IMG/VR virus record: IMGVR_UViG_3300031672_000011
Location: 1-24,617 of that record
Reading direction: 5' to 3' (one strand)
From: a virus
Length of the DNA: 24,617 nucleotides
A model generated the notes under the pieces. The model was not told where the DNA came from. It did not search any database and saw only the letters and a program-made list of their open reading frames with translations. How positions within the stretch are numbered: position 1 is the first letter of the stretch; the number at the start of each line of letters is the position of its first letter. The position numbers were made by a program, and so were the translations under genes. This document shows positions 1 through 5,640 of this stretch, piece by piece.

Positions 1-36
1 CCCCGAGTCAGCAGCCTGCTCCCGTTCGGCCTCACT

Positions 37-250
37 ATCCGCCCCACGCGCGTGGGGGTCACCCCGCAGCCATGGCCACGAAGCCTGACCTGAATGCAAT
101 CCGCCCCCACACGGGTGGGGGCCACCCGGTTCAGCTGCCGTCGAAAAAGACAGCCCACTGATCCGCCCCACACGCGTGGGGGTCACCCCACCGCATCGCA
201 GCGACGTTCATCGTCTGAGTCGATCCGCCCCACACGCGTGGGGGTTATCC
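37..250 (+). CRISPR. Type I-E-like CRISPR array 1 (4 repeats, no cas genes in window)
   Basis: Four imperfect repeats begin at 37, 99, 161 and 223, so the period is exactly 62 bp. Each repeat is about 28-29 nt and reads ATCCGCCCCAC, a 3-4 nt loop, GTGGGGG, then TCACCC. The CCCCAC/GTGGGG hairpin in the middle is the form known from actinobacterial type I-E repeats. The three complete spacers (about 65-98, 127-160 and 189-222) differ from each other and are less GC-rich than their surroundings. The last repeat changes its 3' end (TTATCC in place of TCACCC), which usually marks the leader-distal end, so the array probably reads on the plus strand and continues left of the window. It ends about 35 bp from the stop of a minus-strand tail gene. 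No cas gene, leader or acquisition gene is visible. The calls rest on spacing and hairpins only; no spacer target is known. Confidence 0.75.
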
Positions 251-284
251 ATTCATCCAACCCCCTCGGTCCGGCGGGGCGCGG

Positions 285-947
285 CTAGTCGGAGATGGGC
301 TGCGAGCCGTCCGTGAGCAGCCATCCGAGCGCGTAGAAGATGATCGTGGCGGCCGTCATCGACGGGGTGCCCCCGGTCGATCCGGGGTTGACCGTGGGGT
401 AGAAGTAGGCCTGCGCCGTGAGTGCCACCGACGTGGCCGGGGGCACCGCCAGGCGGCGCGTGAGGCTCATCGTCACGCTGTCGACGTTGCCCGTACCGGA
501 CCACGCCCCCTGCTGGTGCAGGGTCTTGTACACCGGCAGCGCGCCCGCCGCCGGGACGGGGCCGCTCGCGGGGCCGATCCACGGCGAGACCTTCACCGTC
601 ACGTCCGCGGGCATCAGCAGCTTGCAGGTGACCTCGTACGCCACCACCGCCTGCATCGGGAAGCACAGGCTCGGGTTGCCGACCGTGTCCCCCGGCGGAA
701 ACGTGATCGGGTTGGTGTAGGCGCCGAGCGGCAGGCTCACCGCGGCGCTCTGCTGGTAGAGGGCGGCGGACTCCAGCGGCTCGCGCGGGGGCACCCACAG
801 CCCGAGCGACGCGTCCGTGCGCAGGTCGGTGCCAGCCGACGGCCCGCACACGTACGGCCACACCCCGGGCTGCGCCCCGGTGAACTCCAGCTCGTTGAGC
901 GCGCCGACGGAGAACTCCGGGCCCAGGGCGCAGATCGGCGACGGCAT
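285..947 (-). CDS. Tail/surface protein of the CTGPEF paralogue family, copy 7
   Basis: This 220-residue protein is the last gene of the minus-strand virion cluster. Its start ATG at 947 follows a GGGAG ribosome site. The N-terminus (ICALGPEF, then GVWPY, then LRTDASLGLWVPP) matches the shared pattern of six other proteins in this window: Cys-x-GPEF, then AWP, then LR-x-DP-x-x-GLWV. The middle holds the NPSLCFPMQAVV motif also found in the 216- and 240-residue paralogues. The C-terminal half has the RRLAVPPATSVALTAQAYFY strand pattern, as expected for a beta-sandwich. The family is known to me only as unnamed virion or minor tail proteins in Streptomyces phages, so a fibre, tip or decoration role is inferred from position. 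It is separated by 16 bp from copy 6 and is followed directly by CRISPR array 1. Confidence 0.75.
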   Translation of the reverse strand: MPSPICALGPEFSVGALNELEFTGAQPGVWPYVCGPSAGTDLRTDASLGLWVPPREPLESAALYQQSAAVSLPLGAYTNPITFPPGDTVGNPSLCFPMQAVVAYEVTCKLLMPADVTVKVSPWIGPASGPVPAAGALPVYKTLHQQGAWSGTGNVDSVTMSLTRRLAVPPATSVALTAQAYFYPTVNPGSTGGTPSMTAATIIFYALGWLLTDGSQPISD

Positions 948-963
948 AGGGGGCTCCCGGGGG

Positions 964-1647
964 TCAGATGGCGGGGCTGGTGTTCCCGCCGCGGCGGGTG
1001 TCGAATCCGTAGATCAGGGTCTCGATCACCAGGCGGGTGATCACGGGCAGCGGCGCCCCGGTGTTGGCCTGGAACGCGGTGACCGCCTGCCACTGGAAGA
1101 AGTTCGGGGCCGCCCCGGCGGCGCGGTACATGAACCGTTGCAGGGTGTCGGTACGCGCCATCGCGTACACGGTCCCGGTGGGCGCCAGGCCGTCCGCCCA
1201 GCCCTTGAACCGGCCGTGCTCGATGTACGCGGACGGCGGCGGCATCGCCGGGGCAGGGGTGGTGGACGCCGAGAGCACCCAGGCCAGGCCCGTGTTCTGC
1301 GGGACCTGCGCGTTGATGGTGAACGTGGTCACGGTGGCGAACTGCTGGGCGGCGCAGCCCGAGGGGCTCGCCGGGATCGCGGTCCCCACGATCTCCAGGC
1401 CGTTGAGGGCCCAGGTTCCGAAGTTCACCGGGATGGAGATCGGTCCGGAGTCCTGGCGCTGGTAGAAGGCCAGGAAGTCGACCGGGGGCGCCCACACGCC
1501 GACGGCCGGGTCGCGGTACAGGCCGCTGGCGGCCGCGGGCGTGCACCCGGCGCCGCTGCCGCCGGGCCATGCGCCGGGCCGGGTGTTGCGAAAGCGCAGG
1601 CCGCCGTCGGCAGGCGACGTGTTCATCTCGGGCCCGGTGCAGGTCAC
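964..1647 (-). CDS. Tail/surface protein of the CTGPEF paralogue family, copy 6
   Basis: This 227-residue protein has the family N-terminus (VTCTGPEM, then RPGAWPG, then GLYRDPAVGVWAPP). GTG at 1647 was chosen because it places CTGPE at the same distance from the start as in the paralogues; the longer frame back to 1809 would run through the divergent promoter region. The upstream ribosome site is poor. Sequences resembling -10 boxes (TATACC, GATACC) lie 8-20 bp before the GTG on the minus strand, so a short or leaderless transcript is possible but unproven. The C-terminal half diverges more than in other copies. The gene and copy 7 form a two-gene unit cut off from the rest of the tail cluster by the plus-strand island. 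A virion surface role is inferred. Confidence 0.72.
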   Translation of the reverse strand: MTCTGPEMNTSPADGGLRFRNTRPGAWPGGSGAGCTPAAASGLYRDPAVGVWAPPVDFLAFYQRQDSGPISIPVNFGTWALNGLEIVGTAIPASPSGCAAQQFATVTTFTINAQVPQNTGLAWVLSASTTPAPAMPPPSAYIEHGRFKGWADGLAPTGTVYAMARTDTLQRFMYRAAGAAPNFFQWQAVTAFQANTGAPLPVITRLVIETLIYGFDTRRGGNTSPAI

Positions 1648-1702
1648 TGCGCCAGGGTATCGGGTATAGACCGGTTTGGGAGGTTTCCATCGCACCGGCG
1701 GC

Positions 1703-1746
1703 TTGACGTCATCCATAGAATAAGGTATAGTCTCCGCGTGGGTGGA
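1703..1746 (+). promoter_or_regulatory. Promoter with near-consensus -35/-10 and downstream GGGTGGA box
   Basis: TTGACG (1703-1708), a 17-bp spacer and TATAGT (1726-1731) give a strong sigma-70/HrdB-type promoter. GGGTGGA (1740-1746) follows 8 bp after the -10, close to the expected start of transcription. The same arrangement with GGGCGAG occurs at three other promoters in this window. It should drive the small-gene operon starting at 1815 and, by read-through, CRISPR-like array 2. Confidence 0.7.
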
Positions 1747-1814
1747 CCCGGCCCGCGGCGCTGGCCGACGGCGTCCCGCGCATCTCCACACCGCCAACCA
1801 GAAAGACATCTGAC

Positions 1815-2111
1815 ATGGGCGTTTCCGTACGGGAGTTCGAAAACCTCGCCGCCGCGCTTCGCGCCGTCGTCGAGTCCGGGCCCGCGCCGAAGGCGGAGCG
1901 CCGCCGACCCGGCACTGCGCGCCGCGCCCGCATCAGCACGAACGCGGGCTATGAGCCCGACGGGTGTTTCTGCTGCGCGCTGGGCGAGCGGGCGCCGTGC
2001 CCCTGGTGCGAGTCGCTGCGCGAGTGCGGCGCATGTGGCGAGTTCATACCCGAGGACGACATGGACGGCCACGTGCACGAGCAGCACCCGGGCGTCGGGG
2101 CGGCCGCCTGA
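1815..2111 (+). CDS. Small Cys-rich zinc-finger-like protein (98 aa)
   Basis: This is the first gene of a plus-strand operon, 84 bp downstream of a strong promoter. The N-terminal third is a basic, Arg-rich helix-forming segment. The C-terminal half contains CFCC, CPWC and then CGAC followed 10 residues later by HVHEQH, a C2H2-type finger spacing (C-x2-C-x10-H-x3-H). Nucleic-acid or protein binding through zinc is therefore likely, but no named family is recognised. The ribosome site is modest (AGAAAG about 9 bp before the ATG). The stop overlaps the next start as TGATG. Its place between two CRISPR-like arrays makes a regulatory or counter-defence role conceivable, with no direct evidence. 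Confidence 0.7.
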   Translation: MGVSVREFENLAAALRAVVESGPAPKAERRRPGTARRARISTNAGYEPDGCFCCALGERAPCPWCESLRECGACGEFIPEDDMDGHVHEQHPGVGAAA

Positions 2112-2215
2112 TGGCCGCCTACTTCGACGGCCGGGCCCGCGCGCTCCATGCCCGCACGGCCCTGGGCTGGCGCGGCCCCGCCGTCTACCGGGCCGCCCGG
2201 CCCGCAGCGCGGTGA
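2111..2215 (+). CDS. Very small basic protein (34 aa)
   Basis: This short reading frame begins with an ATG inside the TGATG overlap with the zinc-finger gene and ends inside the GTGA overlap with the next gene. The product is basic and Arg/Ala-rich (MAAYFDGRARALHARTAL at the start) and could form one amphipathic helix. The overlaps on both sides argue for translational coupling and for a real gene. The sequence itself offers no family clue, and the frame could also serve only to carry ribosomes to the next start. Confidence 0.45.
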   Translation: MAAYFDGRARALHARTALGWRGPAVYRAARPAAR

Positions 2216-2238
2216 GCGCGGTGAGCGCGGTGAGCGCC
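2212..2238 (+). repeat. Three tandem GTGAGCGC(G/C) 9-mers at a gene start
   Basis: The unit occurs at 2212, 2221 and 2230, the last with one change. Each unit starts with an in-frame GTG and encodes Val-Ser-Ala, so the following gene has several possible start codons. Slippage would add or remove three residues without breaking the frame. Confidence 0.8.
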
Positions 2239-2571
2239 GTGCCGGTGTGCTGGGTGGTGACCGAGGCCACCGGCGACGGCGCCCAGTGGTGGGTGCAGGA
2301 CGCCGACGCGGACAGCGTGGTCCTGGCACCGGCGGCGCCCGGCGCCGCGACGAGCACGCCGCGCCCGCTGCCGCAGTTCGGGATGGCACACCTGGCCCTG
2401 TCCGAGACGGCGCGCCGGGCCGCGTGGGCGATGTGCGCGCTGATGGCGTTCTACGCCGTGCGGGTGCACGTGGTCCCGGGCGGCCCGGACCCCGCCGCCG
2501 ACCCGCACTGGCGCGAGCGCATGGACCTGGTCACGGTGCTGCTCGACTTCGGTGCGGGGGTGGCGCGGTGA
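2212..2571 (+). CDS. Unknown phage protein (119 aa)
   Basis: This is the third gene of the plus-strand operon. The start is ambiguous because three 9-bp repeats each offer an in-frame GTG; the first overlaps the preceding stop as GTGA. After the repeated Val-Ser-Ala N-terminus comes a likely beta-rich segment (VCWVVTEATGDGAQWWVQDADADSVVLAP). A helical part follows (ALSETARRAAWAMCALMAFYAVRVHVV) and could be a weak membrane segment or a buried helix. The end reads MDLVTVLLDFGAGVAR. No family is recognised. The stop overlaps the next start as GTGA. Confidence 0.6.
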   Translation: MSAVSAVSAVPVCWVVTEATGDGAQWWVQDADADSVVLAPAAPGAATSTPRPLPQFGMAHLALSETARRAAWAMCALMAFYAVRVHVVPGGPDPAADPHWRERMDLVTVLLDFGAGVAR

Positions 2572-2726
2572 CCCCGGGCGCGCCGTACAGCCGCAGGCGG
2601 CTGTGCCCGGGGTGCGGCAAGCCAATCGTGCCGGGCGCCCGCGCTCCGGCCGCCGGGCGCGCGGCCGCGTACTGCGTGTGCCCGCCGCGCGCCGCAGCCC
2701 GGCGCGCACCGCGCACGAGGCGATAA
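2568..2726 (+). CDS. Small zinc-ribbon-like protein (52 aa)
   Basis: This last gene of the operon starts at a GTG overlapping the previous stop (GTGA). It encodes CPGCGKPIV followed about 20 residues later by YCVCPPR, a two-knuckle C-x2-C plus C-x-C pattern typical of tiny zinc ribbons, and ends in a strongly basic Arg/Ala tail. Nucleic-acid binding is plausible. CRISPR-like array 2 begins about 45 bp after the stop with no obvious terminator between, so both may share one transcript. Confidence 0.6.
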   Translation: MTPGAPYSRRRLCPGCGKPIVPGARAPAAGRAAAYCVCPPRAAARRAPRTRR

Positions 2727-2769
2727 TGCGGGCATGCGGACCGCGCGCGGCGCGCACCACATCCCCCGC

Positions 2770-2982
2770 CGCGCAGCCCCGCACGCGGGGGGTCTTCCCG
2801 TCGCAGGCGCCCGCCCCCGCGCCGCCGAGGCCGCCCCACGTGGGTGGGGGTCTTCCGGTGAACGTCTCGGGGCCCGGGCCGCGCGGCGCGCCCGCCCCAC
2901 CCGCGTGGGGGTGAGCCCGCAGACCGCTGCCGCCCGATGCCGGTACCGCGCGGCTCCCCGCGCGCGCGGGGGTCCCGCGCAG
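2770..2982 (+). CRISPR. Degenerate CRISPR-like array 2 (4 hairpin units)
   Basis: The 2727-3130 gap holds no convincing gene. It contains four hairpins whose left arms begin at about 2777 (CCCCGC), 2834 (CCCCAC), 2895 (CCCCAC) and 2956 (CCCCGC), each answered by GTGGGG or GCGGGG. Steps are 57, 61 and 61 bp; 61 is the classic type I-E period. The segments after the stems (GTCTTCCC, GTCTTCCG, GTGAGCCC, GTCCCGC) resemble the array 1 handle GTCACCC, and the orientation is the same. The repeats differ from each other far more than in array 1, and the first unit has a shortened loop, so this array is decayed or diverged. The promoter at 3012 follows. Chance formation of GC-rich hairpins cannot be fully excluded. 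Confidence 0.55.
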
Positions 2983-3011
2983 CTCCCGCAGGCACCGGCA
3001 CCTCCGGAACA

Positions 3012-3055
3012 TAGACACGGTAGCGTCGATAGTGTAGAGTTTCCTTGTGGGCGAG
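3012..3055 (+). promoter_or_regulatory. Promoter of the TAGAGT/GGGCGAG type
   Basis: TAGACA (3012-3017), a 17-bp spacer and TAGAGT (3035-3040) are followed after 8 bp by GGGCGAG (3049-3055). The arrangement matches two minus-strand promoters near 23.57 and 24.13 kb and the plus-strand promoter at 1703. It should drive the two-gene unit 3131-4023. Confidence 0.65.
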
Positions 3056-3130
3056 AACCGCCGCACCCCTAGCTCAGAGCGCACAGCCGCACACGCGTAT
3101 CCGCACCCCGCCCCGCCGAAAGGACACCTC

Positions 3131-3523
3131 ATGCCCGTCGCCGTCATGGAGCTGCGCCTCACCATCGACCTGGCACGCGGCCCCGCGTCCGGGTTCACCG
3201 CCACCTGCACCGAGCTCGGCGCCACCGCAACCGGACCCACCAGGGGCAAGGCTTTCACCGCCTGCCGGGAGCTGTGCCGCAGGAAGATCGCTGCGGCCGT
3301 CCCGGGCCACCCGGTAGCCGACCGGCCGCACGAGCCGGTCATACTCGCCGGGCCCCGCGAGTACACGTGCATCGCCTGCGAGGGCACATGCATGATCGAC
3401 CCAGGTTCCGGCACGTCGGTCGCCGCCGCGAGGCTCGCCCACGTCTACTCCCGCTCCGGCCACGCCCCACGCTGGGTCAACAGCCTCACCGGCGACCCCC
3501 TCGACGACGAGACCACCCCATGA
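3131..3523 (+). CDS. Unknown protein with weakly HicB-like N-terminus and a CxxC (130 aa)
   Basis: ATG at 3131 follows GAAAGGA at good spacing and lies about 75 bp below a promoter. Residues 5-55 (ELRLTIDLARG, GFTATCTELGATATG, then a Lys/Arg/Cys-rich helix) recall the strand-strand-helix layout of HicB-type partial RNase-H folds, but the match is only by eye and no HicA partner is adjacent. The C-terminal half has YTCIACEGTC, a possible zinc knuckle, then a His-containing segment. The last codons overlap the next gene as ATGA. Function unknown; an accessory, early-type role is suggested by its own promoter and its orientation opposite to the virion genes. Confidence 0.65.
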   Translation: MPVAVMELRLTIDLARGPASGFTATCTELGATATGPTRGKAFTACRELCRRKIAAAVPGHPVADRPHEPVILAGPREYTCIACEGTCMIDPGSGTSVAAARLAHVYSRSGHAPRWVNSLTGDPLDDETTP

Positions 3524-4023
3524 CGCCCCCGGACCCCGCCCCGGACCTCGCCGCCCTCCAGGACGCGCTGCGCGACCGGCTGCGCGAGCTGGCACCGGCG
3601 CTCGAGGCGGCCACCCTGGCCGAGACCGGGCACACCGCCCGCCCCTACGGCGTGGCGCTGCGCTTCCCCGGCGGCCAGAGCGCCTACATCCAGATCATGC
3701 GCGCGGGCGTGCCCGGCGCCGACCGCCCGGACGCGCCCGGCGACCGGGCGCCGAACCCGGCGCCCGTGTTCGCGCCCGGCCACGCGCAGGTGCGCACCGC
3801 GGACCTCGAGACCCTGCTGGCCGCCGCCCTCGCGACCCTGCCCGCACCGCTGTGCGCCCAGGGCACCCCGATCTCCCCCACCGCCCGGCCCGGCGGCTTC
3901 CCCTTCGGGGTACGCGCCCGCTACCCCGGCGGCACGGCGCTGTGGCTGCTGCCCTTCCTGCTGCTGGCCCCCGGCGAGCAACCGGCCAAGCGCCTGCAAC
4001 ACCTCTACCCCGCCGCGTTCTAG
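3520..4023 (+). CDS. Unknown protein with an internal duplication (167 aa)
   Basis: This gene starts at the ATGA overlap with its neighbour and is therefore translationally coupled to it. An N-terminal amphipathic helix (LAALQDALRDRLRELAPALEAATLAE) precedes two similar segments: RPYGVALRFPGGQSAYIQI near residue 45 and FPFGVRARYPGGTALWLLPF near residue 130. The shared core is P-[YF]-GV-x-x-R-[FY]-PGG. This suggests a duplicated beta-hairpin. No family is recognised. Its stop codon lies in a CTAG shared with the stop of the converging minus-strand gene, so the two genes meet with no spacer. Confidence 0.65.
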   Translation: MTPPDPAPDLAALQDALRDRLRELAPALEAATLAETGHTARPYGVALRFPGGQSAYIQIMRAGVPGADRPDAPGDRAPNPAPVFAPGHAQVRTADLETLLAAALATLPAPLCAQGTPISPTARPGGFPFGVRARYPGGTALWLLPFLLLAPGEQPAKRLQHLYPAAF

Positions 4024-4262
4024 GACAACGGCGGCACGGCCAGCGCGCGCCCGGCGCCCGGCCCCGCACGGCCGTCCGGCTTTGCCTGGACGCTGAACGT
4101 CTTGATGCGCCCGCGCCAGTTCACCGTCACCCTCGGCGCCACCGCGCCGTCGATGCCGCGCGCCCTGGCCAGCTCGATCAGGTCGCCCAGCTGGTCGAGC
4201 GTCATGCCCGCCCCCGGGTCCAGGGCGTCCTCGTGCAGGTCGCTGCGGTCGCGCCGTGCCAT
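4020..4262 (-). CDS. Small phage protein at the end of the tail cluster (80 aa)
   Basis: ATG at 4262 is chosen because GGACGG lies about 9 bp upstream; ATG at 4268 or GTG at 4271 would add 2-3 residues. The protein has a charged N-terminus (MARRDRSDLHEDALD), a helical middle (MTLDQLGDLIELARARGI), then a short beta stretch (VTVNWRGRIKTFSVQAK). No family is recognised. It follows copy 5 of the surface protein family by 14 bp and ends head-on against the plus-strand gene, sharing a CTAG for both stops. Confidence 0.6.
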   Translation of the reverse strand: MARRDRSDLHEDALDPGAGMTLDQLGDLIELARARGIDGAVAPRVTVNWRGRIKTFSVQAKPDGRAGPGAGRALAVPPLS

Positions 4263-4276
4263 GCGCATCACCCGTC

Positions 4277-4936
4277 CTATCCCACCGGCCCCGGATCGAG
4301 CAGGTACGTCATCCCGTACAGGCCCACCCACCAGTCTCTCACCTGCGCCTGGAGGCCCGCGCCACCGGCCGCCGCGTGCACCCCGTGCCGCACCGTGAGC
4401 GCGGCCTGGTCGGCGATGTCCACCACCGCCTGCACCGGCAGATGCGACGAGCGGTGCCACACCACCTGCGCCGCAGGGGCCTCGGAGCTCACCGGCCCCC
4501 ACACCGTGCCCCCCGGCTGCGCCCCGGGCGCGGGCACATAGGCGACGTTGCCCCACTGCTCGATCCACGTCACCGCGTTGACCGACAGGGTGACGCCGAA
4601 CTCGACCCAGCCGGTGAACGCCATCTGCTGGTAGGCGCTGGGGTTGGTCAGGTACCACGGCTCCAGCGCGAACTCGTACACCCCGCCCGGGCTCGGGTCG
4701 ACCGCCAGCAGCGTGCTGTCGGCGCCGCGCTGGACCTGGGTGACGGGGGTCGCGCCGACCTGCGGGATCCACGGCCCCCACTGCGGGTCCACCCGCAGGC
4801 CGTTCGCGGCCCGCATCGACGCGGGCACCCCCGCGCCGGTGGCGAACGGCCACGCCACCGCGGGCAGGGCGCGCAGCGAGAGCCGGGACTCGGCGTCGGT
4901 CGCGAACTCGCCGCCGGTGCAGATGATCGCCGTCAC
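4277..4936 (-). CDS. Tail/surface protein of the CTGPEF paralogue family, copy 5
   Basis: GTG at 4936 follows a strong AGGAGG that overlaps the preceding stop codon. The 219-residue product begins VTAIICTGGEFATDAESRL and continues with AVAWPF, then NGLRVDPQWGPWIP. The middle (LTNPSAYQQMAFTGWVEFGV, EQWGNVAYVPAPG) aligns by eye with copy 1 (the 242-residue protein at 15.3 kb) and copy 4. The C-terminus ends in GLYGMTYLLDPGPVG, matching the AGFLLDP and VAWLIDP ends of copies 1 and 4. These three form a subgroup. A virion surface or tail-tip role is inferred from the cluster. Confidence 0.75.
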   Translation of the reverse strand: MTAIICTGGEFATDAESRLSLRALPAVAWPFATGAGVPASMRAANGLRVDPQWGPWIPQVGATPVTQVQRGADSTLLAVDPSPGGVYEFALEPWYLTNPSAYQQMAFTGWVEFGVTLSVNAVTWIEQWGNVAYVPAPGAQPGGTVWGPVSSEAPAAQVVWHRSSHLPVQAVVDIADQAALTVRHGVHAAAGGAGLQAQVRDWWVGLYGMTYLLDPGPVG

Positions 4937-4947
4937 GCGCGGGCCTC

Positions 4948-5637
4948 CTAGAGCGGGGGGGTCGGGTCGATCAGCCACGCGACGCCGGTGAGCGTCGCCG
5001 CCCACGACGCGACCTGCAGCGGCAGCGGCGTCGAGGGGGCCGCGTCCAGCACGTTCTTGACCCCGAGGGTCACGGTGACCGACGCCTGGGCCGGAAGCGG
5101 CCCGGTCCACAGCCCGAGCCCGACCTTCGCCTGGGCGCGCCACGCGAACGACGCCGCCCCCGCCGCAGCCTGCGCCGGGGTGACCGTGATGCCCGGCGAC
5201 GTACCGTCCAGGGCCTCGTACGGGGTCGAGACGGCCGGGCCGCCGGGATACGGCGCGTACTGGAGCCGCCCCCACAGCTCGGCGTTCGCCGACCCGCGGG
5301 TGTAGACCAGCGCGTCGAACTCCACATCGCCGAGGAACGCCGTGTTCTGCGCGGCCGAGAGCGCCGGGAAGGCGAGCGCGGCGTCCAGCAGCACGGCCAG
5401 GGTCCCGGCGGGCACGGCCGCGGACTCGATCGAGGCCAGGGCGACGCTCACCGGCCGCGGGTCGCACTGCGCCGCCCACGCCCCGTTGGCGGCGTCCATC
5501 CGCAGCCCGTTGATCCACGGGCCCGGCCCGGCGAGGGCGGCGGGCAGCGGCATCCACCGGGCCGCGGTCACCCGCAGCGACCCGGTCGAGTCGAACCCGA
5601 GGTCCGGGCCCGTGCACAGGGACGCGCCGCCGCCCAT
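4948..5637 (-). CDS. Tail/surface protein of the CTGPEF paralogue family, copy 4
   Basis: This 229-residue protein starts MGGGASLCTGPDLGFDSTG at ATG 5637, immediately downstream of copy 3. It carries the family landmarks NGLRMDAANGAW, NTAFLGDVEFDA, WGRLQYAPYPGG, then ASVTVTLGVKNV and the GVAWLIDP end. It groups with copies 1 and 5 by its C-terminal motif. No signal peptide or membrane segment is apparent. The stop lies 11 bp from the next start. Confidence 0.75.
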   Translation of the reverse strand: MGGGASLCTGPDLGFDSTGSLRVTAARWMPLPAALAGPGPWINGLRMDAANGAWAAQCDPRPVSVALASIESAAVPAGTLAVLLDAALAFPALSAAQNTAFLGDVEFDALVYTRGSANAELWGRLQYAPYPGGPAVSTPYEALDGTSPGITVTPAQAAAGAASFAWRAQAKVGLGLWTGPLPAQASVTVTLGVKNVLDAAPSTPLPLQVASWAATLTGVAWLIDPTPPL

Positions 5638-5640
5638 CGC

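Noticed and set aside
94-288. Open frame across array 1 encoding Arg/Pro/Thr-Arg-Val-Gly repeats
   Set aside because: PTRVGV-like repeats are the usual false translation of type I-E repeats. There is no ribosome site and the period follows the array.
817-2571. A 584-residue plus-strand frame
   Set aside because: Its first 1.4 kb is antisense to the two tail genes and has the composition of a GC-rich shadow frame; only the last 119 codons are supported as a gene.
2734-3072. Open frame across array 2
   Set aside because: Same PTRVGV/RGWGSS signature of translated repeats, strongly Arg/Ala-biased, no conserved features.
3131-3523. HicA/HicB toxin-antitoxin pair
   Set aside because: Only a weak HicB-like N-terminus is seen; the neighbour lacks HicA features (small size, G-x-H motif).
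4020-4023. CTAG at converging stops as a site for a nuclease or recombination event
   Set aside because: It is a simple overlap of two stop codons; one tetranucleotide carries no further information.
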